The notes beneath the pieces are model-generated. The model was not told where the DNA came from. It was given only the letters and a program-made list of their open reading frames with translations, and made no database searches. A stretch of DNA of 6,828 nucleotides from an uncultured Clostridia bacterium (GTDB lineage Bacteria; Bacillota; Clostridia; TANB77; CAG-508), in contig CALXQF010000073.1 of NCBI GenBank assembly GCA_944390505.1, positions 1-6,828 on the forward strand. Direction: 5' to 3'. A program made the position numbers and the translations under genes. The stretch's first letter is position 1. The number at the start of each line of letters is the position of its first letter. Positions 1 through 6,323 of this stretch are shown piece after piece.

Positions 1-90
1 CCACCTGGATGTTTTGTGTTCGTGTCTTGGTCTTTTCTTAGTTAGCTTCTTTACCAGAAAAGACGTGAGCGAGTTAGAAAGCAAGGCTAG
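1..90. other. Non-coding left edge with a 9-bp inverted repeat
   Basis: No convincing gene is visible here. A perfect 9-bp inverted repeat (GTCTTTTCT at 30-38, AGAAAAGAC at 56-64) encloses a 17-base spacer and could form a hairpin in either strand's transcript, but it has no T-run typical of a terminator. A minus-strand frame stays open through the window edge without a recognisable domain and with no clear start or ribosome binding site. In B. subtilis thiN follows rpe, but nothing here looks like the start of thiN. The stretch may belong to the same intergenic element as the fold-back at 91-303. Confidence 0.35.
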
Positions 91-303
91 TAAAAAATAA
101 ATTGTCTTAAAATGAAATATATTTTTTAAAAGTATTAGAATTGTCTTTTGAAATTTTTAAGGCCTTGCGTGGGTGACCGTTGTGACAGCTGTTTGAGGCA
201 TTTATGCCGAATTACAGCTGTCCAAAAGGGGAAAGGTTTTAAAAATTGAAAAAGACAATTCTAATGCTTTAGTAGATCATATTTTAGGACAATTTATTTT
301 TTA
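91..303. repeat. Long imperfect fold-back element overlapping the rpe 3' end
   Basis: Two arms of about 70 bases face each other in inverted orientation. Bases 91-106 pair perfectly with 288-303 (16 bp), 134-149 pair perfectly with 250-265 (16 bp), and 152-160 pair with 239-247 (9 bp). The stretches between are diverged or of unequal length. The arms are very AT-rich, while the centre (161-230) is about 53% GC and carries its own nested hairpin. The right arm contains the last codons and the stop of rpe. The layout resembles a miniature inverted-repeat element or a large structured RNA. No transposase is present. The pairing is seen directly; the identity is not known. Confidence 0.7.
184..222. 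other. Nested GC-rich hairpin at the centre of the left fold-back
   Basis: GACAGCTGT (184-192) and ACAGCTGTC (214-222) are perfect 9-bp inverted repeats. Between them GGCAT (197-201) and ATGCC (204-208) form a second small stem. Together they make a two-tier stem-loop at the tip of the larger 91-303 fold-back. No T-run follows on either side, so it does not look like a standard intrinsic terminator, although it is the only strong hairpin downstream of rpe in this window. Confidence 0.55.
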
Positions 304-952
304 ACCTGCTAACCACTTCTGCATAATTATCAGAACCCACAATTGCACTTCCTGAAACAATCATATTAGCACCCGCTTCTGTTATAATACTAGCATTATT
401 GGTATTAATTCCCCCATCTGCTTCTATATCTACTTCTAACCCATTTTTTTGTATGTATTGGTGGAGTTTTCTTATTTTATCAATTGTTTCTAGTATCAGT
501 TCTTGTCCTCCTTTTCCAGGTTCTACTGTCATAACTAAAACCAAATGAATATATGGTAAGTATTCATATATTTCTTCTATGTTTGTATTTGGTTTTACAG
601 AAATTCCTACTCTGATATTTTTATCTTTTATCATTTGAATCCATTTCATGATTTGTTCTTTGTCTTTTCCTGCTTCTAAATGAAATGTTACAATATTTGG
701 CTCAAATATACTAAAACTATGAATATAGCTTTCTACATCTTCTACCATTAAATGAACATCTAATGGCAAATTAGAAATACTATTTAAGTATTCACAATAT
801 TCTGTCATTTTTGTAGTAGTATTATTTTCTACAAATTTTCCATCCATTACATCAATATGAAAATAATCTATTTTGGCGGTTTCTAAATTATATAAAGTTT
901 GTATTGCATTTTCTGGTTGAATACTTAATATAGAGGCTGATACTTCTACCAT
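284..952 (-). CDS. rpe: Ribulose-phosphate 3-epimerase
   Basis: A 222-residue protein of the usual family length. It interconverts D-ribulose 5-phosphate and D-xylulose 5-phosphate in the cytoplasmic pentose phosphate pathway. Visible (beta/alpha)8-barrel motifs are SILS near residue 7, HIDVMDG with H32 and D34, LDVHLMV with H67, the phosphate-side loop VEPGKGGQ (143-150), the catalytic-acid region EADGGIN with D179, and the C-terminal phosphate-binding SGSAIVG (200-206). The four expected metal and catalytic residues (H32, D34, H67, D179) are all present. Two deviations from typical Rpe are FVEN-NT where most have FVPNIT(F), and K147 in the glycine loop where F is usual. The ATG is preceded by GAGG with good spacing inside the end of rsgA, and the two genes overlap by 7 bases, which suggests translational coupling. 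The last codons lie in the right arm of the 91-303 fold-back. A related sugar-phosphate epimerase is possible, but the operon position favours rpe. Confidence 0.93.
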   Translation of the reverse strand: MVEVSASILSIQPENAIQTLYNLETAKIDYFHIDVMDGKFVENNTTTKMTEYCEYLNSISNLPLDVHLMVEDVESYIHSFSIFEPNIVTFHLEAGKDKEQIMKWIQMIKDKNIRVGISVKPNTNIEEIYEYLPYIHLVLVMTVEPGKGGQELILETIDKIRKLHQYIQKNGLEVDIEADGGINTNNASIITEAGANMIVSGSAIVGSDNYAEVVSRLKNKLS

Positions 953-1827
953 TTTCTTTCCTCACTTTCTTTTAATTCTTGGTATATTTTTTGATAATTT
1001 TGATATCTTTCTTTTGCAATTTTTCCCTGTTCGACTGCTTGTTTTACAGCACAATCTTCTTCTTTAATATGACTACATCCACTATATTTACAATATTGTA
1101 TGTATGGTACAAATTCAATAAAATGCTTGTCTAATTCTTCTTTGGGTATTTCAGAAATATCAAAAGTGGAAAAGCCTGGTGTATCTGCAATATAGGAATT
1201 TTGGTCATATTCATATAGAGTAACAGAAGTTGTGGTATTTTTTCCTCTTTGAGTTTTGCTGACGTTTCCTTCTTGTGTCAATTTTTTTTGAAATAAGTAA
1301 TTGAGTAACGTAGACTTCCCTACTCCTGAGTTTCCAGCAAAAGCAGTAATTTGATTTTTCAAAAATGGTTTTAATTCTTCTACTTGTAATCCTTTTTTTG
1401 CAGATGTTTTGATTACTGGATAACCTATCTTTTGATAAATTTGTGCTATTTGCTCTATTTTTTCTGGATTTTCCAAATCTGTTTTATTGAAACAAATAAC
1501 ACTATGAATCCCTATCCAACTAGCAAAAGCTAATTGTTTATCTAATAATAATAAATCTGGTTTTGGATTTTTCATAGAAAGTACAAAAAGAAGAGTTGTT
1601 AAATTTGCCATTTTAGGACGTTTTAATTCATTTTTTCTTGGCAATATTTTTTCAATCACACCTTCATAATTTTCTGGGTGTGTTACTGTTATTTCTACAT
1701 AATCTCCCACCAGTGGAGTCATCTCTTCTTTTTTAAATTTTCCTCTTGCTAAACACTGGTAAATTTCATTTTCTACTTTTACTTGGTATAAATTTGAATT
1801 GGTACAAAGAATCATTCCATTTGGCAT
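946..1827 (-). CDS. rsgA: Ribosome small subunit-dependent GTPase A (RsgA/YloQ/CpgA)
   Basis: A 293-residue circularly permuted GTPase, the normal length for RsgA. It helps late 30S subunit maturation and hydrolyses GTP when bound to the 30S. An N-terminal OB-fold (about 1-70) precedes the G domain, whose motifs occur in permuted order: NKTD (114-117, G4), SAKKG (142-146, G5), P-loop GNSGVGKS (165-172, G1), the TTT of G2 (198-200) and DTPG (215-218, G3). A C-terminal zinc-binding domain shows C246, C251, H253 and C259 in the family pattern. AAGG lies 9 bases before the ATG. The gene is 289 bases downstream of prkC, separated from it by a fold-back element and a terminator-like hairpin, so its expression may be partly uncoupled from prkC. 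In B. subtilis this protein is phosphorylated by PrkC, which fits its place in this operon. Confidence 0.96.
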   Translation of the reverse strand: MPNGMILCTNSNLYQVKVENEIYQCLARGKFKKEEMTPLVGDYVEITVTHPENYEGVIEKILPRKNELKRPKMANLTTLLFVLSMKNPKPDLLLLDKQLAFASWIGIHSVICFNKTDLENPEKIEQIAQIYQKIGYPVIKTSAKKGLQVEELKPFLKNQITAFAGNSGVGKSTLLNYLFQKKLTQEGNVSKTQRGKNTTTSVTLYEYDQNSYIADTPGFSTFDISEIPKEELDKHFIEFVPYIQYCKYSGCSHIKEEDCAVKQAVEQGKIAKERYQNYQKIYQELKESEERKW

Positions 1828-1843
1828 TTCTTTTTTCCTTTCT

Positions 1844-1881
1844 AAAAAGGCAGTAATTTTATTACTAGTACTGCCTTTTTT
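1844..1881 (-). terminator. Terminator-like hairpin abutting the rsgA ribosome binding site
   Basis: A perfect 12-bp inverted repeat (1844-1855 with 1869-1880) encloses a 13-base loop. The GC-containing core is GGCAGTA/TACTGCC, flanked by A-runs and T-runs, so it has intrinsic-terminator form on both strands. On the minus strand the T-run ends directly at the AGAAAGG ribosome binding site of rsgA. A second hairpin (AGTAAT/ATTACT, 1853-1858 with 1862-1867) competes for bases of the long stem, so two structures are mutually exclusive. This could be a leaky terminator after prkC or an attenuator controlling rsgA-rpe. Confidence 0.7.
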
Positions 1882-1889
1882 ACTATCTT

Positions 1890-2066
1890 TTCAAACTAAA
1901 TATATTGCAAAGTGTAGACCGCGTAAGCGACCAAACGTAGTAGCTTTGCTACGAAGTGCGAATTGGAGCAATTTTCCTACTAGTCTGTGCAGAAAATCTA
2001 CGATTTTCTTGCACAATTGAAAATTGCTTTCGCCAAGGTCAAACGTTGCAATATATTTAGTTTGAA
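1890..2066. repeat. Fold-back (MITE-like) element between prkC and rsgA
   Basis: The ends are a perfect 21-bp inverted repeat (1890-1910 with 2046-2066). Inside, GACC/GGTC (1917-1920, 2037-2040) and GCAATTTTC/GAAAATTGC (1968-1976, 2019-2027) continue the pairing. The tip is a 12-bp stem with one bulge (1987-1998 with 2002-2014), and a side hairpin GTAGC-TTT-GCTAC lies at 1940-1952. Nearly the whole 177 bases could fold on itself. The 1911-1970 part is about 50% GC against AT-rich surroundings. No ORF of note is inside. The size and terminal repeats suit a miniature inverted-repeat element. Its core does not obviously match the 91-303 element. Confidence 0.7.
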
Positions 2067-2116
2067 TTTAGTATTATTAAAGCAAATATCTAGTAACAAA
2101 GTTCTGCCCTTTAAAA

Positions 2117-4099
2117 TTAGTCAATTGTTAATACTGGAACATCAGGTGATAAGTCAAATTGCTCTAATGATTTTCTTACATCATCTACAAACACTTTTAT
2201 TTCAACAGTTCCTTTTCCAGATACCTCTATTACCATATCAGTTTCATCTCTACGATGTGTTTCAGAGTATACTGTTTCATCATTTACTGTTACTTTTAAA
2301 TTCACTGTTGGATTAATTTCATTACCTTCTTCATCTGTTTCAATCACGTCTTCATTTGTTTTTGCTAAAAGAGATTTTAAATTTAATCTGATAGTTCCTG
2401 TTTTGATTGCCTCTATTTTATTCACTGTAATGGTAATGGCTGTTCCTTCATCCACTGTTTGACCTGCATCAATACTTTGTCTAATTACATTTCCATCTAC
2501 TTTTGTGGTATCTTCTTCATACACAACTGTAACATCCAATCCATCTAATTTTTCTTTGGCTTCTGCCTCTGTATTATTGATAACATATGGTACTGAAATT
2601 TGTTTAATTCCAGTTCCAGAGCTTACATATATTTTTACAGTATCTCCCGCTTTTAGTTCTGCCCCTTCTTCTGGATCTTGTCTGATAACATAGCCTGCTT
2701 CTACTGTCTGACTTGTTTCATCTACTCTTTCTGGTAGTAAGTTTAGTTCTTCCCTAATTAGCTTTTCAGCTTCTTCATAAGTCTTTCCTACTACATTTTG
2801 CATTGTAATAATTTCTTGCCCTTTGCTTACTACTACTGTTACAGTAGAATTTTCTTTCACTTGATATCCTTCTGAATATGGCGGATCTTGTGAAATAATC
2901 TTTCCTGCTTCCACCTCGTCATCAAATACCTCTTCTGATACTTCAATAGTCAATTTTGTATCCCCTAAAGATGCTTGGGCTTCTTCTAAAGTCTGACCAA
3001 CAAAGTTTGGTAAATCAATATCTTTTGGTTGCCCTGCATTTAAAATAAACTGTGTACCAAAAAAGCCAATCACTGGTATTAGTATAATAATAGCAAGTAT
3101 TAAAATAGTAATCCATACTTTTTTTGCTTTTGGATGTTCTTCAAAATATTTTGCTAATTTTCCTTTTTTCTTTCCTTTTTCTTCTCTTGTTTCTACTTCT
3201 GGTTCTTCCCCAAGAGTTGGAATTCTTTGTGTATATTGCATATTTTCAGCATTACTTTTTACAAAAGAACCTTCTGGGTCTTTTAATGCCATACTTAAAT
3301 CTTTTAGCATTTCAGTAGCATTTTGATATCTTAAACTAGTTTCTTTTTCCATTGCTTTCATAATAATTTTGTTCACTGCATATGGAATAGAAGGATTTAA
3401 TTTGATAGGTTCTATTGGTTTTTCTTGCATATGTTTTAGTGCAATAGAAACCGGTGTATCTGCATCAAATGGAACTCTACCTGTTAACATTTCATACATC
3501 ACAACACCTAAAGAATATAGGTCAGATTTGGCATCTGTGTATCCCCCTCTTGCATGTTCTGGTGAAAAATAGTGTACGGAGCCAATTGTTGTTCCAAAAG
3601 CAGTAATAGTAGAGTTAGATACTGCTTTTGCAATTCCAAAATCTGTTACTTTTGCAATTCCATCTTCTGTAATAATAATATTATGTGGTTTGATGTCTCT
3701 ATGTACAATATTATTTTTATGTGCTGTTTCTAACGCTGATGCTACTTGAATTGCTATATTGAGTGACCATTTCCAAGGAAGGACTCCATCTTCATTAATA
3801 ATTTCTTTTAATGTTTTTCCTTGGACCAGTTCCATTACAATATAATAAATATTGTCTTCTTGCCCTACATCGTAAATAGAAACAATGTTAGGATGTGTAA
3901 GGCTGGCAGCCGCTTGTGCTTCTGTATTAAACCTTTTTACAAATTCTTCATCTGTAATAAATTCATCTCTTAGTACTTTAACAGCAACATATCTTTTTAA
4001 GATATTACATCTTGCTTTATAAACTGTTGCCATTCCGCCTTCTCCGATTTTTTCAAGTATTTCATATCGATTTCCAATTACTTTACCTACTAAATTCAT
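2117..4099 (-). CDS. prkC: PASTA-domain Ser/Thr protein kinase PrkC
   Basis: A 660-residue membrane kinase of the PrkC/Stk1/PknB type. The N-terminal Hanks-type kinase domain (about 11-270) has the glycine loop GEGGMATVYKA (19-29), the ATP-binding lysine K41 in VAVK, E60, HRDIKPHN with catalytic D135, DFG at 153-155, an activation loop rich in Ser/Thr (161-171) and GSVHYFSPE (173-181). A basic juxtamembrane stretch (about 308-327) leads to one transmembrane helix (about 328-352). Outside the cell are three PASTA repeats (about 360-427, 429-496, 498-562), which bind peptidoglycan fragments in this family, and a C-terminal beta-rich tail (about 566-660) like the Ig-like end of B. subtilis PrkC. 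All catalytic residues are intact. AGGAG sits 10 bases before the ATG. It lies 65 bases after stp, its usual phosphatase partner. Family members regulate germination, cell-wall metabolism and translation factors. Confidence 0.96.
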   Translation of the reverse strand: MNLVGKVIGNRYEILEKIGEGGMATVYKARCNILKRYVAVKVLRDEFITDEEFVKRFNTEAQAAASLTHPNIVSIYDVGQEDNIYYIVMELVQGKTLKEIINEDGVLPWKWSLNIAIQVASALETAHKNNIVHRDIKPHNIIITEDGIAKVTDFGIAKAVSNSTITAFGTTIGSVHYFSPEHARGGYTDAKSDLYSLGVVMYEMLTGRVPFDADTPVSIALKHMQEKPIEPIKLNPSIPYAVNKIIMKAMEKETSLRYQNATEMLKDLSMALKDPEGSFVKSNAENMQYTQRIPTLGEEPEVETREEKGKKKGKLAKYFEEHPKAKKVWITILILAIIILIPVIGFFGTQFILNAGQPKDIDLPNFVGQTLEEAQASLGDTKLTIEVSEEVFDDEVEAGKIISQDPPYSEGYQVKENSTVTVVVSKGQEIITMQNVVGKTYEEAEKLIREELNLLPERVDETSQTVEAGYVIRQDPEEGAELKAGDTVKIYVSSGTGIKQISVPYVINNTEAEAKEKLDGLDVTVVYEEDTTKVDGNVIRQSIDAGQTVDEGTAITITVNKIEAIKTGTIRLNLKSLLAKTNEDVIETDEEGNEINPTVNLKVTVNDETVYSETHRRDETDMVIEVSGKGTVEIKVFVDDVRKSLEQFDLSPDVPVLTID

Positions 4100-4164
4100 A
4101 TGTTTCTCTCTCCTAAACTTTTAATTACTTATAAATAAAATAAGTCCTATCCTTAAATTTATTA

Positions 4165-4891
4165 TTAAAATATTGTTATAACAGTAATATTGTCATAACC
4201 ACCAGCTTGGTTGGCAAGTTCAATTAATTTTTCTGGTGCAGTTGTTGGGCTTTCCCTCATACTTTGGTAAATTTGTTCATCACTTACCATATTGGTTAAT
4301 CCATCTGAGCACATTAAAAGGATATCTCCTTTTTCTAGATTTCTCGCCCTTACATCTGGCTCTACATAAGCAGTACATCCCAATGCCCTTGTTAGCATAT
4401 TCTTTTTAGGATGATGGTCTGCTTCTGCCCTTGTAATCTTTCCATCTTCTACTAATTGTTGTACATAGCTATGATCTTTTGTGAGTTTACGCATAACACC
4501 TTTTCTTAAACGATATACTCTACTATCTCCTACATGTCCTATATATAACTTATTATTATATATGAAGCAAATGTCCAAAGTAGTACCCATTCCTTGTAAT
4601 TCTTCTGCTGTTTTTGATTTTTCATAAACAACCATATTTGCATATTCAATTGCATCATTCATTAACTTTAAAATTGCCTCTTTGGTATGCTCTATTTGCA
4701 TAAAATTGTTTTCAAAGTAACTTTTCACAGCATCTACTGTTAATTTACTTGCTATTTCTCCACCATTATATCCGGCCCATACCATCTGCTAAAATATATA
4801 TTTGCAATTTACTTTCTTCGGTAGGTATATAATAATAATCTTGATTCATTTCTCTTGCTTTGCCAACATCGGTTTTAGCAAAACTTTTCAT
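4165..4891 (-). pseudogene. stp: PP2C-family Ser/Thr phosphatase Stp/PrpC, interrupted by a one-base frameshift
   Basis: The ATG at 4891 follows AGGAGG (4904-4899) by 7 bases and encodes MKSFAKTDVGKAREMNQD..., the typical PP2C start with metal ligand D18. Reading runs to ADGMG (residues 35-39), then an extra base near 4774 (GGGCCGGA where GGGCGGA is expected) throws it into a stop at 4768-4766. Removing one C restores DGMGG-YNGGE and joins the second part, open to 4165. The repaired protein has 241 residues, normal for the family, with GMGTT, GDSR (121-124), SDG (195-197) and the C-terminal DN pair (233-234), so no other damage is seen. A shorter frame begins with ATG at 4785 but lacks the N-terminal ligands and has no matching ribosome binding site. 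Its role would be to dephosphorylate PrkC and its targets. It may be a real mutation, a sequencing or assembly error, or, less likely, recoding. Confidence 0.9.
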
Positions 4892-4932
4892 TTAGTTTCC
4901 TCCTATTTGCTTTTTTCATTCTATTTTTTAAC

Positions 4933-4955
4933 TTAGTATGTATTTTTTATACTAA
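4933..4955. other. Weak AT-rich inverted repeat in the rlmN-stp gap
   Basis: TTAGTAT (4933-4939) and ATACTAA (4949-4955) could form a 7-bp AT-only stem in the 99-base gap between rlmN and stp. There is no GC core and no proper T-run on the minus strand, so it is unlikely to stop transcription, and stp is probably co-transcribed with rlmN. I see no clear promoter in this gap. Confidence 0.25.
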
Positions 4956-4990
4956 ATCATATTGCATCTTGCTTTTTGTTCTTCTTGTTA

Positions 4991-6016
4991 TTAATTTTGC
5001 AGATTTTTTCTTCTTAATTGTCCACAAGCAGCATCTATATCACTGCCTAACTCTCTTCTAATAGTTGCAACAATTCCATGTTCATTTAGAAAATCACGGA
5101 AACGTATAATATTTTCATTACTACTTTTTACAAATTTGCCATTTTCAATTTTGTTAATTGGAATTAAATTAACATGACAAAGCATTCCTTTTAATAAATG
5201 CACTAGTTGTTTCGCATCTTCTAAATTATCATTGTTGTCTTTTGCTAAAGCATATTCAAATGAAATTCTTTTATTTGTTTTAGCAATATAATTTCTGCAA
5301 GCTTCCATTAATTCTTCTAATGGATAAGCCTGGTTCACTGGCATCATTGCACTTCTTTTTTCATTACTAGTAGCATGTAGTGAAATAGAGAGTGTACATT
5401 GTAATTCTTCCTCTGCGAAATCAAAAATCCTTGGCACAATACCTGATGTAGAAACACTAATATGCCTTGCTCCAATATTCAAACCTTTTGGGTGATTGAT
5501 AATTCTAATAGCTTTCATTACATTATCATAATTGTCAAATGGTTCTCCAATTCCCATAAATACAATATTAGAAATATGTTCTCCAATGTCTTGTTCTACT
5601 GCCAAAACCTGCTCTACAATTTCACCTGCTGTTAGATTACGAACAAATGCAATTCCTGTAGAAGCACAAAATTTGCATCCCATTTTACAACCAATTTGGG
5701 AAGAAACACAAATTGTTTTTCCATGATGATACTGCATTAAAACAGTTTCAATTGCATTGCCATCTAATACATCAAATAAATATTTTTTTGTTCCGTCAGA
5801 TGATTCTTGTTTTTTTAATATTTGAAAATTACACATAGTATAATTTTGTTCTAGTTTTTCTCTTAATGCTAAAGACAAATTCGTCATTTCTTCAAAACTT
5901 TTTACTTTTTCTTGGTAAAGCCATGTAAAGATTTGCTCAGCACGATATGGCTTTTCTCCTAAAGCAATTAACTCTTGTTTTAATTCTTCTAAACTATATT
6001 CTTTTATATTTTTCAT
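4991..6016 (-). CDS. rlmN: Dual-specificity 23S rRNA/tRNA adenine-C2 methyltransferase RlmN (radical SAM)
   Basis: A 341-residue radical SAM enzyme that makes 2-methyladenosine at A2503 of 23S rRNA and, in characterised members, A37 of some tRNAs. An N-terminal helical RNA-binding region (about 1-60) precedes the SAM barrel. The 4Fe-4S cysteines are C110, C114 and C117 in GCKMGCKFC. The two mechanistic cysteines are also present: C103 (seven residues before the cluster, as in E. coli C118) and C331 in DIDAACGQL (as E. coli C355). The SAM-binding GMGEP motif reads GIGEP (155-159), followed by NYDNV. Cfr-type resistance enzymes are related, but the RRELGSDIDAACGQLR ending and the operon context point to housekeeping RlmN. 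A GGA-type ribosome binding site (6033-6030) lies about 13 bases before the ATG, slightly far. It is first in the operon behind the promoter at 6075-6047. Confidence 0.96.
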   Translation of the reverse strand: MKNIKEYSLEELKQELIALGEKPYRAEQIFTWLYQEKVKSFEEMTNLSLALREKLEQNYTMCNFQILKKQESSDGTKKYLFDVLDGNAIETVLMQYHHGKTICVSSQIGCKMGCKFCASTGIAFVRNLTAGEIVEQVLAVEQDIGEHISNIVFMGIGEPFDNYDNVMKAIRIINHPKGLNIGARHISVSTSGIVPRIFDFAEEELQCTLSISLHATSNEKRSAMMPVNQAYPLEELMEACRNYIAKTNKRISFEYALAKDNNDNLEDAKQLVHLLKGMLCHVNLIPINKIENGKFVKSSNENIIRFRDFLNEHGIVATIRRELGSDIDAACGQLRRKNLQN

Positions 6017-6046
6017 TTATGTTACTTCTTCCTATTTTTCCTTTTA

Positions 6047-6075
6047 GTTATATCATAGTTGCTACTTTTTTTCAA
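6047..6075 (-). promoter_or_regulatory. Sigma-A promoter for the rlmN operon
   Basis: On the minus strand TTGAAA (6075-6070) and TATAAC (6052-6047) are separated by exactly 17 bases, one mismatch each from the -35 and -10 consensus. Transcription would start near 6040, giving a very short leader of about 24 bases before the rlmN ATG. This is the best candidate to drive rlmN-stp-prkC. Confidence 0.75.
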
Positions 6076-6149
6076 TAGTTTGTATACATTTAAATAGCAT
6101 CCGTGAACACATAGGATCAAAAAGAACTGTCCCATTAGTCCTATATTAA

Positions 6150-6182
6150 CAATTAACCCCGGCTGTTTGCCGGGGTTAATTG
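6150..6182. terminator. Perfect 14-bp GC-rich hairpin without a T-run
   Basis: Bases 6150-6163 pair perfectly with 6169-6182 around a 5-base loop; the core is ACCCCGGC/GCCGGGGT with AATT below. It is the strongest hairpin in the window and lies between the promoter at 6462-6434 and the rlmN promoter, where a terminator is expected. However, neither strand has a proper T-run after it (minus strand continues TTAATATAGG), so termination is inferred from position and stability. It may instead be the 3' end of, or an RNA-stabilising structure in, the upstream transcript. Confidence 0.5.
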
Positions 6183-6209
6183 CATTAGCTCATTGATTTA
6201 GTTATTAAA

Positions 6210-6272
6210 TTATTGATTTTCTTTTAAAAATCTATTACTCGATATAACTTCCTCCTTTAAGCCACCTGTCAT
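6210..6272 (-). CDS. Possible 20-codon small ORF with an internal Shine-Dalgarno
   Basis: An ATG at 6272 opens a 20-residue frame starting MTGGLKEEV and ending FLKENQ before a TAA. Its own upstream signal (GGTGG) is only 3 bases from the ATG, too close to be a good ribosome binding site. A strong AAAGGAGG (6258-6251) lies inside it, and five bases after that comes an in-frame ATA rather than ATG. The peptide is hydrophilic with no domain. It may be the stub of a decayed gene, a regulatory peptide, or chance. Confidence 0.22.
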   Translation of the reverse strand: MTGGLKEEVISSNRFLKENQ

Positions 6273-6293
6273 TTCCACCGCTTCTAAAAACTC

Positions 6294-6323
6294 TTAAGTG
6301 GGCGGATTCCGTATCCGGTACAT
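6294..6323 (-). CDS. Possible 9-codon leader peptide MYRIRNPPT
   Basis: An ATG at 6323 follows a full AAGGAGG (6340-6334) by 10 bases and is read to TAA at 6296-6294. The start codon lies in the loop and stem edge of the hairpin GGTAC-ATT-GTACC (6317-6329), with outer pairs 6311-6315 and 6330-6334 reaching the Shine-Dalgarno. Short Arg-rich and Pro-Pro peptides can act as stalling leaders in front of regulated genes, but no downstream target gene is seen here. The strong ribosome binding site is the main support. Confidence 0.33.
   Translation of the reverse strand: MYRIRNPPT

Noticed and set aside
1799..2316. Two plus-strand frames covering the prkC-rsgA gap and the prkC 3' end
   Set aside because: They overlie the fold-back element and the antisense of prkC, have low-complexity Leu/Phe-rich translations typical of antisense reading of AT-rich genes, and lack ribosome binding sites.
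4165..4785. Phosphatase gene starting at the ATG at 4785
   Set aside because: This start would drop the first 39 residues including metal ligands D18 and D36, gives a non-family MVWAG start, and ignores the excellent ribosome binding site and matching N-terminus at 4891; a frameshift explains the data better.
5532..5726. Plus-strand frame inside rlmN
   Set aside because: It is antisense to the conserved radical SAM region, which fully explains its openness; no start signal.
6111..6144. Small inverted repeat ATAGGA/TCCTAT around AAAGAACTGTCCCATTAG, reminiscent of an insertion-sequence end
   Set aside because: Only 6 bp pair, there is no transposase, no second end and no target duplication visible, so a mobile-element call is not supported.
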